Source: JAFEDN01 sp963795715 (GTDB lineage: Bacteria > Pseudomonadota > Gammaproteobacteria > Coxiellales > Coxiellaceae). Taken from it: a DNA stretch of 64,000 nt. The stretch is taken from positions 62,001 to 126,000 of the forward strand of contig CAWCIY010000003.1 of assembly GCA_963795715.1 (NCBI GenBank). The letters are read 5' to 3'. Of the stretch, positions 1 through 7,942 are shown in pieces. Both the position numbers and the translations under genes were made by a program. The notes below the pieces were generated by a model. That model ran no database searches and had not been told where the DNA came from. It saw only the letters and a program-made list of their open reading frames with translations. Positions within the stretch are counted from its first letter, which is position 1, and every line of letters starts with the position of its first letter.

Positions 1-602
1 TCTGGCAAAATGAGCTCATCTAGCAAAGGAGCAACACTTGTTGCCCGCAGATGAATTTTATTATTGTTTGAAATACTTTCAATTATTACGCCGACCACAC
101 TTCCCCCATCTCCTAATATAGGGCCTCCCGAATGCCCTCCCTCTGCATATGGAGCTTCAAAGACAATCAACTCCTCTACCCCAAAATTTCGTTCTCGTTT
201 TTCATACTTAAAATTGGGCACATCATTTACATATAAAGATGGTTGCCCATGTCGTTGTGTAATAGTCGGCGAATAGCCGATACAAAATAACCCTTTCGAA
301 CCGGCTATGGAGGCATGTCCCGACGCAAGGGGGCGTCGACAAATAATTTTAGATAATTCTAATACAGCAAGATCTACTTCTTTATGAAGGTAGATAATTT
401 TTGCAGAGATTTCAATTTTTTGATCACCAAAAACAGCGCACATATTCTCACGATGAAGGCCATCCTGTAAAACCACATGCTTTGCTGTAAGCAACCAATT
501 GCAGCGAATAAAGACTGAAGCTGACCCCAACAGTTTTCCGGAATCTAAATCTTTAAGTATCGCCAAGCTGGCGTTGTCAATTGTGATAGACCTTTTACTC
601 AT
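1..602 (-). CDS. Trypsin-like serine protease, 3' end beyond the window
   Basis: The frame is open from ATG at 602 through base 1, about 200 codons, so the C-terminus lies outside the window. The three landmarks of a chymotrypsin-fold (S1) protease are visible in order: LLTAKHVV with the catalytic His near residue 42, VDLAVLEL with the Asp near 77, and GGHSGGP with the Ser near 158. No signal peptide or membrane segment is seen at the N-terminus, which suggests a cytosolic protein or one exported without a classical signal. The substrate is unknown. The N-terminal half resembles the protease part of DegP-like enzymes, but whether PDZ domains follow cannot be seen. Family call is firm, role is not. 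Confidence 0.75.
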   Translation of the reverse strand, partial: MSKRSITIDNASLAILKDLDSGKLLGSASVFIRCNWLLTAKHVVLQDGLHRENMCAVFGDQKIEISAKIIYLHKEVDLAVLELSKIICRRPLASGHASIAGSKGLFCIGYSPTITQRHGQPSLYVNDVPNFKYEKRERNFGVEELIVFEAPYAEGGHSGGPILGDGGSVVGVIIESISNNNKIHLRATSVAPLLDELILP

Positions 603-687
603 TGAATAAACCCCTGAAAACATAGCACCAATATAGCACCAGAATTTTTCCTATTTTGTACTCAATCGTAAGTACTTGATTTTATTA

Positions 688-760
688 AGCTGGCGATCTG
701 AATCGAACAGACGACCGGCTGATTACAAATCAGCTGCTCTACCTACTGAGCTACGCCAGC
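688..760 (-). tRNA. tRNA-Thr (anticodon TGT)
   Basis: On the minus strand the sequence folds as a standard cloverleaf: acceptor stem GCTGGCG/CGCCAGC, D-arm with TAGCTCAGTAGGTAGAGC, anticodon loop TTTGTAA giving TGT (reads ACA), and T-arm with GTTCGATTC. CCA is not encoded. It sits alone between the protease gene and udk. Confidence 0.93.
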
Positions 761-787
761 GTATCGGCCATTTTATGCAATATTGCA

Positions 788-1420
788 TTATGAATCAACG
801 CCCAATTTTTCGACCAGCTCTTCTAAAGTAGCTTGCATAGAAGCTTCGTCTCGGACAATATAAGTCGCAAGCTGTTTATTGGGCTCTATAAAAAGGTCAT
901 GCATCGGTTTAACATGATTAAAAAATTGCTCCAACACCCCATCGCGGGAGCGGCCACGTTCGATGAGGTCGCGCTTGATGCGCCGCTCCAAGCGCACATC
1001 TTCGGAAGCATCCATAAAAACACTTTCTGAAAGCATACTAACAATTTTAGCTTGAGTAAGAATCAGGGCGCCCTCTACTAAAATAATATCTTTTGGAAAT
1101 AGTGTAATGGTTTGGTCCAAACGCTTATGGGTGGCAAAATCATAAATAGGTACTTCGACAGGTTCGCCCTTGTGCAATTTTAATAAATGTTGATGTAATA
1201 AGTCGAAATCAATACTGTCAGGATGATCGAAATTGACGGCGCCGCCATCTCGATCAAAACGCGCGCTCTGGTCCCGGTAGTAAGAATCTTGATCGAGAAT
1301 ACTGCAAAAATCTGCGCCAAAAGCCTCTCGTAACCGGCGCGCAAATGTGGATTTACAAGCGCAACTGCCACCAGTAATGCCAATGAAAAAAACAGATTCG
1401 GGTTTGCTGTTAAAACGCAT
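788..1420 (-). CDS. udk: Uridine kinase with altered P-loop
   Basis: Uridine kinases phosphorylate uridine and cytidine with ATP or GTP in pyrimidine salvage. Family motifs are present: DQDSYYRD, FDHPDSIDFD, PIYDFATHKR and RRIKRDLIERGR. The Walker A loop reads GGSCACKST where GGSGAGKST would be expected. Both cysteines (TGC, TGT) differ from glycine codons by one G-to-T change, and the second replaces the glycine just before the catalytic Lys. The start at 1420 is chosen because it leaves about eight residues before the first beta-strand, as in E. coli Udk; a start at 1447 is also open. It overlaps the upp stop by 11 bases and is the last gene of the pyrimidine cluster. Activity is doubtful if the two Cys are real. 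Confidence 0.85.
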   Translation of the reverse strand: MRFNSKPESVFFIGITGGSCACKSTFARRLREAFGADFCSILDQDSYYRDQSARFDRDGGAVNFDHPDSIDFDLLHQHLLKLHKGEPVEVPIYDFATHKRLDQTITLFPKDIILVEGALILTQAKIVSMLSESVFMDASEDVRLERRIKRDLIERGRSRDGVLEQFFNHVKPMHDLFIEPNKQLATYIVRDEASMQATLEELVEKLGVDS

Positions 1421-2057
1421 GACCCATCCATCCATATAAGCGTCCACTGACGTCGCCGATTCCGGGAATTAAAAAACCTTGTTCGTTCACTTGTTCTTCT
1501 ATGCCCACGGTGTAAATAATCACTTCTGGATAAAAATATTGAATGCGCTCTAACGCCATTTTGGAGATAAGTATACATAATATGGAAATCTTTCCTACTC
1601 CAAATTGCCTCAGCCGCTCTATGCTGGCGAGCACGGTATCTCCTGTCGCTACCAAAGGGTCCACTAATAATACTTCTTTGCCTTCTACATGGTTTTTATC
1701 CGGAAGGCGAAAATAATATTCTACCGTATTTTGGGTAAATCGGTCGCGATAGATGCCAATATGCCCAACTTTGGCTTCCGCTAAAATTGTTAATACCCCA
1801 TCCAGCATACTGTTGCCTGCCCTTAAAATTGAAACCACCAATGGTGGTTGACTCATGTACTGCGCCTGGCTTAATCCCATGGGAGTCTCTACTTCGATAT
1901 TTTTTAAAGGGAGTTCTCGTGTCGCTTCGTAGGTAAGCAAAATGGATATTTCATTTATTATGCGGCGAACCTCTGCTGAGGAGGTATTCTTGCTACGTAA
2001 AATGCTCAATTTATGTTGCAATGCAGGATGTTTTATCACCTGCAAAAATTCATTCAT
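1410..2057 (-). CDS. upp: Uracil phosphoribosyltransferase
   Basis: Joins uracil to PRPP to give UMP. The PRPP-binding loop is visible as LLVDPLVATGDT (residues about 130-141) and the C-terminal uracil-binding segment as FLIPGIGDVSGRLYG (195-209). Length 215 aa is normal for the family. It overlaps the upstream DUF1688 gene by 4 bases and udk downstream, so all four genes of this cluster are probably one transcript. In fungal and bacterial URC clusters a uracil phosphoribosyltransferase supplies the first step of uracil degradation through a nucleotide route, and the same role is inferred here rather than plain salvage. Confidence 0.92.
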   Translation of the reverse strand: MNEFLQVIKHPALQHKLSILRSKNTSSAEVRRIINEISILLTYEATRELPLKNIEVETPMGLSQAQYMSQPPLVVSILRAGNSMLDGVLTILAEAKVGHIGIYRDRFTQNTVEYYFRLPDKNHVEGKEVLLVDPLVATGDTVLASIERLRQFGVGKISILCILISKMALERIQYFYPEVIIYTVGIEEQVNEQGFLIPGIGDVSGRLYGWMGHAF

Positions 2058-3226
2058 ATCACAGTTCCCGTACTATAAATTCGCAAAGGTGGTTCGCCGG
2101 TGGCGCTGCGCTGAAAGGCTAACTGCCTGCCGGCTTGCCAGGCGCCGCCCTGCAAGATGTTCACTAAAGGCAATGCGCGTTCACTTTTGCCTAATTTTTT
2201 TCGGATGATAGCGGACAACCTGTTTAATAAGGCTAAAGTTAAAGCACGCCATTCGATAATAATTTCATCACCAGGAAAATATGCCTGCTGTAAAGCCATG
2301 CTTTCATTCACTGTTAAGACTTGACCATCTATAAATAAACCTCCGTTTCGATATTCCGCTAATCCTGGCAACTCTTCTAACTGTACCACTGAGAATCCAG
2401 CGCTTTGCAAAGGCTCGATCAGAGATAAAGTAAGCCATAGCGTCAATTTATGAAACGGGGCCCAGCCTAAACGTGGATATTGCCAAATATCTCCTAGCGC
2501 ATAACCTTGAATATTCCTAGTCGGCCAAATAGAATTCAGGTGCAATAATAACACAGTCAACAGCTCACTGGCAGTTATTCTTTGTCCGTAATTTTGCTTT
2601 AAAAAATAATAAAAACCCGAGGGTCGAGTTTCACTGAAAAACGTTGCCTCTTGTAAGAGTTGTTTAGATAAATTTTGTAATAACTGCCAACGGCCCTCAA
2701 GTCCTGCAAGTGTATTTCTTTCGCTGATTTGTAATGCTGATTGCAGCTTTTTTAAGCTCAATTTTTGCAGGCCTAGCGCATCCACGCGATAAGGATCTTT
2801 AGTTGAAGAAAAAAATCCCGCAGCAAATAACTCTAAGCTGGCTACGGCCAGTCCTTCAGAACGGCTCAATATTTCTCCGTTGCGATCCCGATATTGCCAG
2901 GAGCCGCCAGCACCTGCATCCAGTAAAACTGAAATAAAAGCCAAATCCAACTGTGCTTGTACCCGAGCCGGTTGAGGTAAGTGATTGAGAAATTGCGCCC
3001 TGTTTTCCTGATTAATTTCAAAATGGCGCCAACGAGAATGTAAGGGAATGTTACCCTCCGGATAATTTTTTTGGGTAATATCGAGGGTTAATTTCGCCAC
3101 TTCTTCTAGTTTATCTAGGGATAAATGAAAATGAGTTTTGCCGTCTAAAGTATCTTGAAAAATTTTTTCAGAAAACTGATGTATGGCTGTAGTAGTTAAA
3201 AGATTATGATATTCCGCATCAGTCAT
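2054..3226 (-). CDS. DUF1688 (URC4/Urg3-type) uracil-utilisation protein
   Basis: The 390-aa protein matches the DUF1688 family by overall sequence character and by its neighbours. Segments that look conserved are HSRWRHFE near residue 65, LLDAGAGGSWQYRD near 102 and EGLAVASLELFAAGFFS near 124. The yeast member Urc4 is needed for growth on uracil through the URC pathway; its chemistry is not settled. The stop overlaps upp by 4 bases, and its start overlaps the last base of the GTP-cyclohydrolase-like gene (3226), consistent with tight translational coupling. No signal peptide; presumably cytosolic. Confidence 0.8.
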   Translation of the reverse strand: MTDAEYHNLLTTTAIHQFSEKIFQDTLDGKTHFHLSLDKLEEVAKLTLDITQKNYPEGNIPLHSRWRHFEINQENRAQFLNHLPQPARVQAQLDLAFISVLLDAGAGGSWQYRDRNGEILSRSEGLAVASLELFAAGFFSSTKDPYRVDALGLQKLSLKKLQSALQISERNTLAGLEGRWQLLQNLSKQLLQEATFFSETRPSGFYYFLKQNYGQRITASELLTVLLLHLNSIWPTRNIQGYALGDIWQYPRLGWAPFHKLTLWLTLSLIEPLQSAGFSVVQLEELPGLAEYRNGGLFIDGQVLTVNESMALQQAYFPGDEIIIEWRALTLALLNRLSAIIRKKLGKSERALPLVNILQGGAWQAGRQLAFQRSATGEPPLRIYSTGTVI

Positions 3227-4431
3227 TATGATTTACCAGAAAAATATCCTGCAGATTTTTTGGCTTGTATCTCTACCTGAGCGTCACCTGGAATTAAATG
3301 CTCTGGCAAGATAATACGTTCTTGAACGGTGATACCGCCGGCGCAAATAGCACGATATTTCATATCACTCATCGAAATTAAATGGTCTATCTTGGTAATG
3401 CCAAACCAATGCAAAACATCCGGCATCAGTTCTTGAAAACGCGCATCAGCCACTCCAGCCACACATTCAGTGCGATAAAAATAGCGTTGCGCGGTGTCTC
3501 CGCCTTCTTGTTTTTTTCGAGCATTGTATACTAAAAATTTGGTGACTTCGCCTAATGCTCTGCCTTCTTTACGAAAATACACAATCAAACCTACTCCGCC
3601 TTTTTGCGCGGTTTGCACGGCTGCTTCAAAAGCATGAATTAAGTAAGGCCGGCAAGTGCAAATATCTGAGCCAAATACATCGGAACCATTGCATTCATCG
3701 TGGATGCGGCAAGTCAATTCTACTTCAGTTTTGGCTAAATCGAGTGGATCTCCCAAGATATAAGCGGTAGTGCCTCCGATAGGCGGAAGCAGTATTTTTA
3801 AATCAGGCCTGGTGACTAACTCAGGAAACATGCCGCCGGTTTCCTCAAACAAAGCTTTTCTCAATGCAGCTTCAGTGGTCTGTAACCGTTTAGCGATACC
3901 AGGCAAATACCACACTGGCTCAATGGCTACTTTGGTGACTTGCAGCTCGTGGCTAGGCAAAACGATTTTACCATCCACAATGAGTCGTTTTTGAAAGACT
4001 GCTTGTGAAATTTCCGGTATGGTTAAGTGGCCTTGAGTCACTGCGATGGTTGGATAAATATCATAACCTTGTTTTATTTCGTCGCTAAAAAATTCGGTAA
4101 CATTGGCTCCCCAGGGATCTAAGGAAACGATTTTATCTGGATCATACCATGAAGCATAAGGCCCAATTTTTGTTTGAAATTGCGTATAGCTGAGATCAGC
4201 ATGGTGTGAAGCTGGATATTTTCCTGAAGCAATCGATAATGCCCGGTAAACTGAATAACTACCGCTGTGGGCGCCAATCACATTCCGGGCAGTTTTATCA
4301 GTAAAGGTAGCAATAATGGGCCCACGTTGGTGTGGATCGCGCTGTCCCCAATGGATGGGAAATAGTAACTTCGGCATTTGTCCTGGATGCGAAGTTATGA
4401 CAACATGCGGGTTTTTTTTGAATTTATCCAT
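3226..4431 (-). CDS. GTP cyclohydrolase II-like protein (URC1 type)
   Basis: A 401-aa protein, about twice the length of a riboflavin-pathway RibA. The C-terminal half holds a GTP cyclohydrolase II domain: the zinc-ligand region DVFGSDICTCRPY and the nucleotide-binding KEGRALGEVTKF. The N-terminal half (about 200 aa, beginning after HVVITSHPG) is specific to the URC1 branch. In yeast, Urc1 is required for uracil degradation, not riboflavin synthesis. The neighbours DUF1688, upp and udk support that reading. First gene of the cluster; no ribB/ribH genes adjoin it. Confidence 0.82.
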   Translation of the reverse strand: MDKFKKNPHVVITSHPGQMPKLLFPIHWGQRDPHQRGPIIATFTDKTARNVIGAHSGSYSVYRALSIASGKYPASHHADLSYTQFQTKIGPYASWYDPDKIVSLDPWGANVTEFFSDEIKQGYDIYPTIAVTQGHLTIPEISQAVFQKRLIVDGKIVLPSHELQVTKVAIEPVWYLPGIAKRLQTTEAALRKALFEETGGMFPELVTRPDLKILLPPIGGTTAYILGDPLDLAKTEVELTCRIHDECNGSDVFGSDICTCRPYLIHAFEAAVQTAQKGGVGLIVYFRKEGRALGEVTKFLVYNARKKQEGGDTAQRYFYRTECVAGVADARFQELMPDVLHWFGITKIDHLISMSDMKYRAICAGGITVQERIILPEHLIPGDAQVEIQAKKSAGYFSGKS

Positions 4432-4448
4432 AAATTCTCTTACTTTTT

Positions 4449-4479
4449 CGTCATCCCGGGACTTGATCGCGGGATGACG
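4449..4479. repeat. REP-like palindrome between htpG and the URC cluster
   Basis: CGTCATCCCG (4449-4458) is repeated in inverted form as CGGGATGACG (4470-4479) around an 11-base spacer. It directly abuts the htpG stop and lies 18 bases upstream of the next start. It may act as an intergenic repeat or as a weak terminator; there is no T-run to make it a strong one. Confidence 0.6.
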
Positions 4480-6414
4480 TTAATCGTTCACGCGCACCAA
4501 CAATTGATTCAGTCGTTTCACGAAATCAGCGGGATTTTGCAGGTTTTCACCTTCAGCCAATAACGCTTGATTCAATAAGATATCCGCCCATTCGGAAATC
4601 TTCTGGGTGTCTCTAATTCTTTGTAGTTTTATCAAGAGTGCATGATCTGGATTCAGCTCCAAAATGGGTTTAGTTTCCGGAACAGCTTGACCAGCAGCTT
4701 TTAGCAAGCGTTGCATATGACCTGTTAATTCGTTTTCATCAAACACGACACAAGCAGGAGAATCTACTAAACGATGGGTTAATCGCACTTCTTTCACACG
4801 TTCACCCAAAGCAGTTTTAATTTGAGTGACTACATCGGCAAAATTATTGGCTTTTTCTTCCTGCTTTTCTTTTTGCTCCTTTTCTTCAAATTTATCGAGA
4901 TCTAGTTTTCCTTTGGAAATAGATTGCAGTTTTTTGCCCTCGAATTCTGTTAAATGCGCTACCAACCATTCGTCGACACGGTCAAACATAAGTATCACTT
5001 CAATGCCTTTTTTACGGAATACTTCCAACAACGGACTGTTTTTAGCACTGAGATAAGAATCTGCAATTAAGTAATAAATCTTATCCTGATCTTTTTGCAT
5101 ACGGCTGACGTAATCACTCAATGACACTTTAGGTTCGCTATTTTCTTGATGCGTGGAAACAAAACGCAGTAATTTGGCAATCCGTTCTTTATTGACCGCA
5201 TCTTCACCTGGACCTTCTTTAATGACTGCACCAAATTCGCGCCAGAATTTACTGTAAACATCCGGTTCTTCCGCAGCCAGCTTTTCCAAAAGATCTAAAA
5301 TCTTTTTCACACTGCCGGCACGCATTTTTTCGATTACTTGATTTGATTGCAAAATTTCTCGAGAAATATTCAATGGCAAATCATTGCTATCAATTACGCC
5401 TTTCACAAAACGTAAATACATCGGCATGAAATGTTCTGCATCATCCATAATAAAAACACGCTTAACATAAAGCTTAAGCCCTCTTTGAAATTCTCTGTTC
5501 CATAAATCAAAAGGTGCACGCGCTGGAATGTAGAGCAAACTGGTATATTCTAATTTTCCTTCTAGTTTATTATGGGCCCATGCCAAAGGATCTTCAAAAT
5601 CATGGGCAATGTGTTTATAAAGTTCTTTGTATTGCTCGTCTTTGATTTCGCTCTTGGGTAAAGTCCATAAGGCGCTGGCCCGATTAACAACTTCTTCCTC
5701 TGGAATAACCACTTCATCCATCGATTCTTTTTCGGTTTTAGGCGCGGATTTACTGTCTTTAGTTTCTGGTTTTTTCATAATAATTGGCAGGACAATATGA
5801 TCAGAATATTTGGTGATGATACTTCGCAAACGAAATTCATCTAAAAATTCATCCTGTCCTTCCTTTAAGTGCAACACCACTTCAGTACCACGCTGAGGAT
5901 AACGGATATTTTTAACCATATATTGGCCTTGGCCATCAGATTCCCACATCACTCCTTGCTCAGGCTGCATCCCGGCTTTGCGGGTACGAACCACTACTTT
6001 GTCGGCAACTACAAATGTAGAATAAAAGCCTACGCCAAATTGGCCGATCAGTTGAGAGTCTCCGCCCGCTTGCTTGCTTTCCAACATTTCGCGGAAAGCG
6101 CGGGTGCCGGATTTGGCTATAGTGCCTAAATTTTCAATGACTTCTTCTCGGGTCATGCCAATACCGTTATCACGCACAGTAATGGTCTTTTGATTTTTAT
6201 CAAAATCTATCCAGATCTTTAATTGGGAATCATTTTCGTATAAAGCAGCGTCAGTGAGTGCTGCATAGCGCAATTTATCCGCTGCGTCGGAAGAATTGGA
6301 AATAAGCTCACGCAAAAATATTTCGGGATTACTATACAGTGAATGAGCGACTAAACTCAGTAATTGCTTTACTTCTGCTTCAAAGGATAGTGTTTCTGCT
6401 TGAGCGGACATCAT
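4480..6414 (-). CDS. htpG: HtpG (Hsp90) chaperone
   Basis: ATP-dependent cytosolic chaperone that remodels client proteins as a dimer. The GHKL ATPase motifs are seen: ELISNSSDAADKLRY (E and N of motif I), DNGIGMT, and GQFGVGFYS of the ATP lid. The middle domain carries LPLNISREILQ. Length 644 aa is close to other bacterial HtpG proteins. A charged stretch with DSKSAPKTEKESMDE lies at the N/middle linker and is longer than in E. coli. The gene stands alone; MM at the start leaves one residue of ambiguity. Nothing unusual in the active site. Confidence 0.97.
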   Translation of the reverse strand: MMSAQAETLSFEAEVKQLLSLVAHSLYSNPEIFLRELISNSSDAADKLRYAALTDAALYENDSQLKIWIDFDKNQKTITVRDNGIGMTREEVIENLGTIAKSGTRAFREMLESKQAGGDSQLIGQFGVGFYSTFVVADKVVVRTRKAGMQPEQGVMWESDGQGQYMVKNIRYPQRGTEVVLHLKEGQDEFLDEFRLRSIITKYSDHIVLPIIMKKPETKDSKSAPKTEKESMDEVVIPEEEVVNRASALWTLPKSEIKDEQYKELYKHIAHDFEDPLAWAHNKLEGKLEYTSLLYIPARAPFDLWNREFQRGLKLYVKRVFIMDDAEHFMPMYLRFVKGVIDSNDLPLNISREILQSNQVIEKMRAGSVKKILDLLEKLAAEEPDVYSKFWREFGAVIKEGPGEDAVNKERIAKLLRFVSTHQENSEPKVSLSDYVSRMQKDQDKIYYLIADSYLSAKNSPLLEVFRKKGIEVILMFDRVDEWLVAHLTEFEGKKLQSISKGKLDLDKFEEKEQKEKQEEKANNFADVVTQIKTALGERVKEVRLTHRLVDSPACVVFDENELTGHMQRLLKAAGQAVPETKPILELNPDHALLIKLQRIRDTQKISEWADILLNQALLAEGENLQNPADFVKRLNQLLVRVND

Positions 6415-6480
6415 AAATTTTCTTCTCCGGTGATGATATAACCTATAAAAACTGATATGGGGTTGCGAGCAGCGAATTTC

Positions 6481-6504
6481 AAGCCCGGTTGGAAAGCCGG
6501 GCTT
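6481..6504 (-). terminator. Hairpin after the outer-membrane protein gene
   Basis: AAGCCCGG (6481-6488) pairs with CCGGGCTT (6497-6504) 15 bases past the stop of the barrel-protein gene. No clear T-run follows, so it may be a weak terminator or an mRNA-end stabiliser. Confidence 0.5.
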
Positions 6505-6518
6505 GCAGAAAAGACAAA

Positions 6519-7235
6519 TTAAGCAGCGAAATGTATAGAAATCGTGCCAACAACTACTTGCGCAGCTGGGGCAGCGTTTTCATTAATAACAGCCTGGGTA
6601 GCTGTAAAGAATGAATCGTTGGACCCTGGAACGTACCAGTAGTCAACGCCCACGGATAAAGGCAAGCGGTACATGGCTAAATCGTAATCTAAACCCGCAC
6701 CGAAAATCACAGTACCATAACTGCCGTCGCCGGTATTGAAAAAATCATACAACTGGCCGCTGTGATTAACTGCCCGGTAAGCGCCGCCGACTTTGCCCAT
6801 AATATGGAAGAATGGGTCGCCAGGAAATTCCGCACGAATGGTGGCTGCACCATAAGCGAACCAGGAGCTAACTTTTCCACTCAAATTTTCATTGGTAAAA
6901 TCATTGGCAAGGATTGTTTGATCAGAATCAGGCAAGTTGAAAATACCTGCCTCTACGCCAAAGTGATCCAGAAATTGGTAACCCACTTTACCACCATAAG
7001 TAAAACCATTGGTATCAGCGTTTTGGGGGAACCCACTCAGGATAAAACTATTCCAATCAGAATATGCCCAACCAGCGCTGCCGCCGATGTACAGGAAAGG
7101 CGTAAAGCCATAAGCACAAGGACAAGTGGGTGCAACAGCGGTGTTTATAACTTCAGGCCCGCCCGCATAAGCCGCCAGTCCAGTTAACATAGCAACCCCA
7201 GCCACACTGAATATTAAACCCTTTTTCACGTTCAT
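6519..7235 (-). CDS. Outer-membrane beta-barrel protein
   Basis: A signal peptide of about 24 residues ends at AAYAGG. The rest alternates aromatic and polar residues in strand-length blocks rich in Gly, Tyr and Phe, for example LYIGGSAGWAYSDWN, YGGKVGYQFLDHFGVEAGIF and VIFGAGLDYDLAMYRL. It ends with SIHFAA, close to the terminal aromatic signature of barrel proteins. At 238 aa it has the size of an eight-strand OmpA/OmpW-type barrel. Such proteins are common surface antigens of Legionellales. A likely promoter lies at 7283-7311. It is monocistronic. The specific family is not certain and no function is assigned. Confidence 0.75.
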   Translation of the reverse strand: MNVKKGLIFSVAGVAMLTGLAAYAGGPEVINTAVAPTCPCAYGFTPFLYIGGSAGWAYSDWNSFILSGFPQNADTNGFTYGGKVGYQFLDHFGVEAGIFNLPDSDQTILANDFTNENLSGKVSSWFAYGAATIRAEFPGDPFFHIMGKVGGAYRAVNHSGQLYDFFNTGDGSYGTVIFGAGLDYDLAMYRLPLSVGVDYWYVPGSNDSFFTATQAVINENAAPAAQVVVGTISIHFAA

Positions 7236-7282
7236 AATAATCTCCTGTTAATAAATAAAACGCTATGTAGCGATCAACTAAA

Positions 7283-7311
7283 TTTTAACTCAGGGGTGCT
7301 TGACAGGTCAA
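7283..7311 (-). promoter_or_regulatory. Possible sigma-70 promoter of the barrel-protein gene
   Basis: On the minus strand TTGACC (7311-7306) is followed after 17 bases by TTAAAA (7288-7283), about 50 bases before the start codon. The -35 is good, the -10 is poor. Confidence 0.35.
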
Positions 7312-7337
7312 CTATCATTGGACGGGAAGATCGATAA

Positions 7338-7805
7338 TTAACGAAGCATTTGAGAAGTTCGGTAATTATATTCTTGCAATGGATTTTCATGCTCTGTTAA
7401 CCACGTAAGAATCCTAGCTTTGACAGTTTGTCCAATTAACTGATGCTGCGTTTCCAACCACTCTGAAGAATTCATAGCGCTGGGAACCACTGATAATCTT
7501 CTGTCACAAATAGAGGATATAAATTTAAGTTCAGTGGCTTCTTTGTTAGAGTTTATTATGCCATTCAAGGTCACGAGGGTGACTATTTTTTGCTGGTTCC
7601 GTTCTTTCTTATCCCCTTTTAAAAGTGGGATAAATTTATCACAGCAATCTTTAAACATTAGGGTGGCGGCCAATCTTATATCTTCTAAATCTGTCAGCTT
7701 TGACTCCTCAGTAGAAGATAAGCTTATTAAATGGGCGAGTTTAGGGATGAAATAATTATCTATATATTCAGAAAGTAATTTGTTTTGAATATCATTCAGT
7801 TTCAT
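7338..7805 (-). CDS. Hypothetical protein
   Basis: The start at 7805 (MKLNDIQNKLL) is preferred over the open frame back to 7865 because a GGGG purine run lies seven bases upstream. The 155-aa product is predicted to be mostly helical, without a signal peptide or membrane segment, and contains paired charged helices (SSTEESKLTDLEDIRLAATLM). No family is recognised. It is divergent from the large gene at 7943, and the shared AT-rich gap contains a PmrA-like box facing the other way. Confidence 0.55.
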   Translation of the reverse strand: MKLNDIQNKLLSEYIDNYFIPKLAHLISLSSTEESKLTDLEDIRLAATLMFKDCCDKFIPLLKGDKKERNQQKIVTLVTLNGIINSNKEATELKFISSICDRRLSVVPSAMNSSEWLETQHQLIGQTVKARILTWLTEHENPLQEYNYRTSQMLR

Positions 7806-7877
7806 TGTAACCCCATAAAAACTAATCGTTTCTACTTTATCATAAAACCCACTTTTGTCAAACAAATGATTTATTTA

Positions 7878-7897
7878 TTTAATAAAACCTTAATTAT
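7878..7897 (+). promoter_or_regulatory. PmrA-like box upstream of the 1005-aa protein
   Basis: TTTAATAAAACCTTAATTAT contains half-sites TTTAAT and CTTAAT whose starts are 11 bp apart, the geometry of the PmrA box known in Legionella and Coxiella. A TATA-rich -10 candidate (catactat) follows at about 7903-7910, 33 bases before the start codon. Confidence 0.55.
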
Positions 7898-7942
7898 TAT
7901 TACATACTATAAAAAAACAGGATAAAAAACAGCAGTGAAATT

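Noticed and set aside
3226..4431. Riboflavin-pathway ribA
   Set aside because: The N-terminal 200 residues and the neighbours fit the URC1 branch; no other riboflavin gene adjoins.
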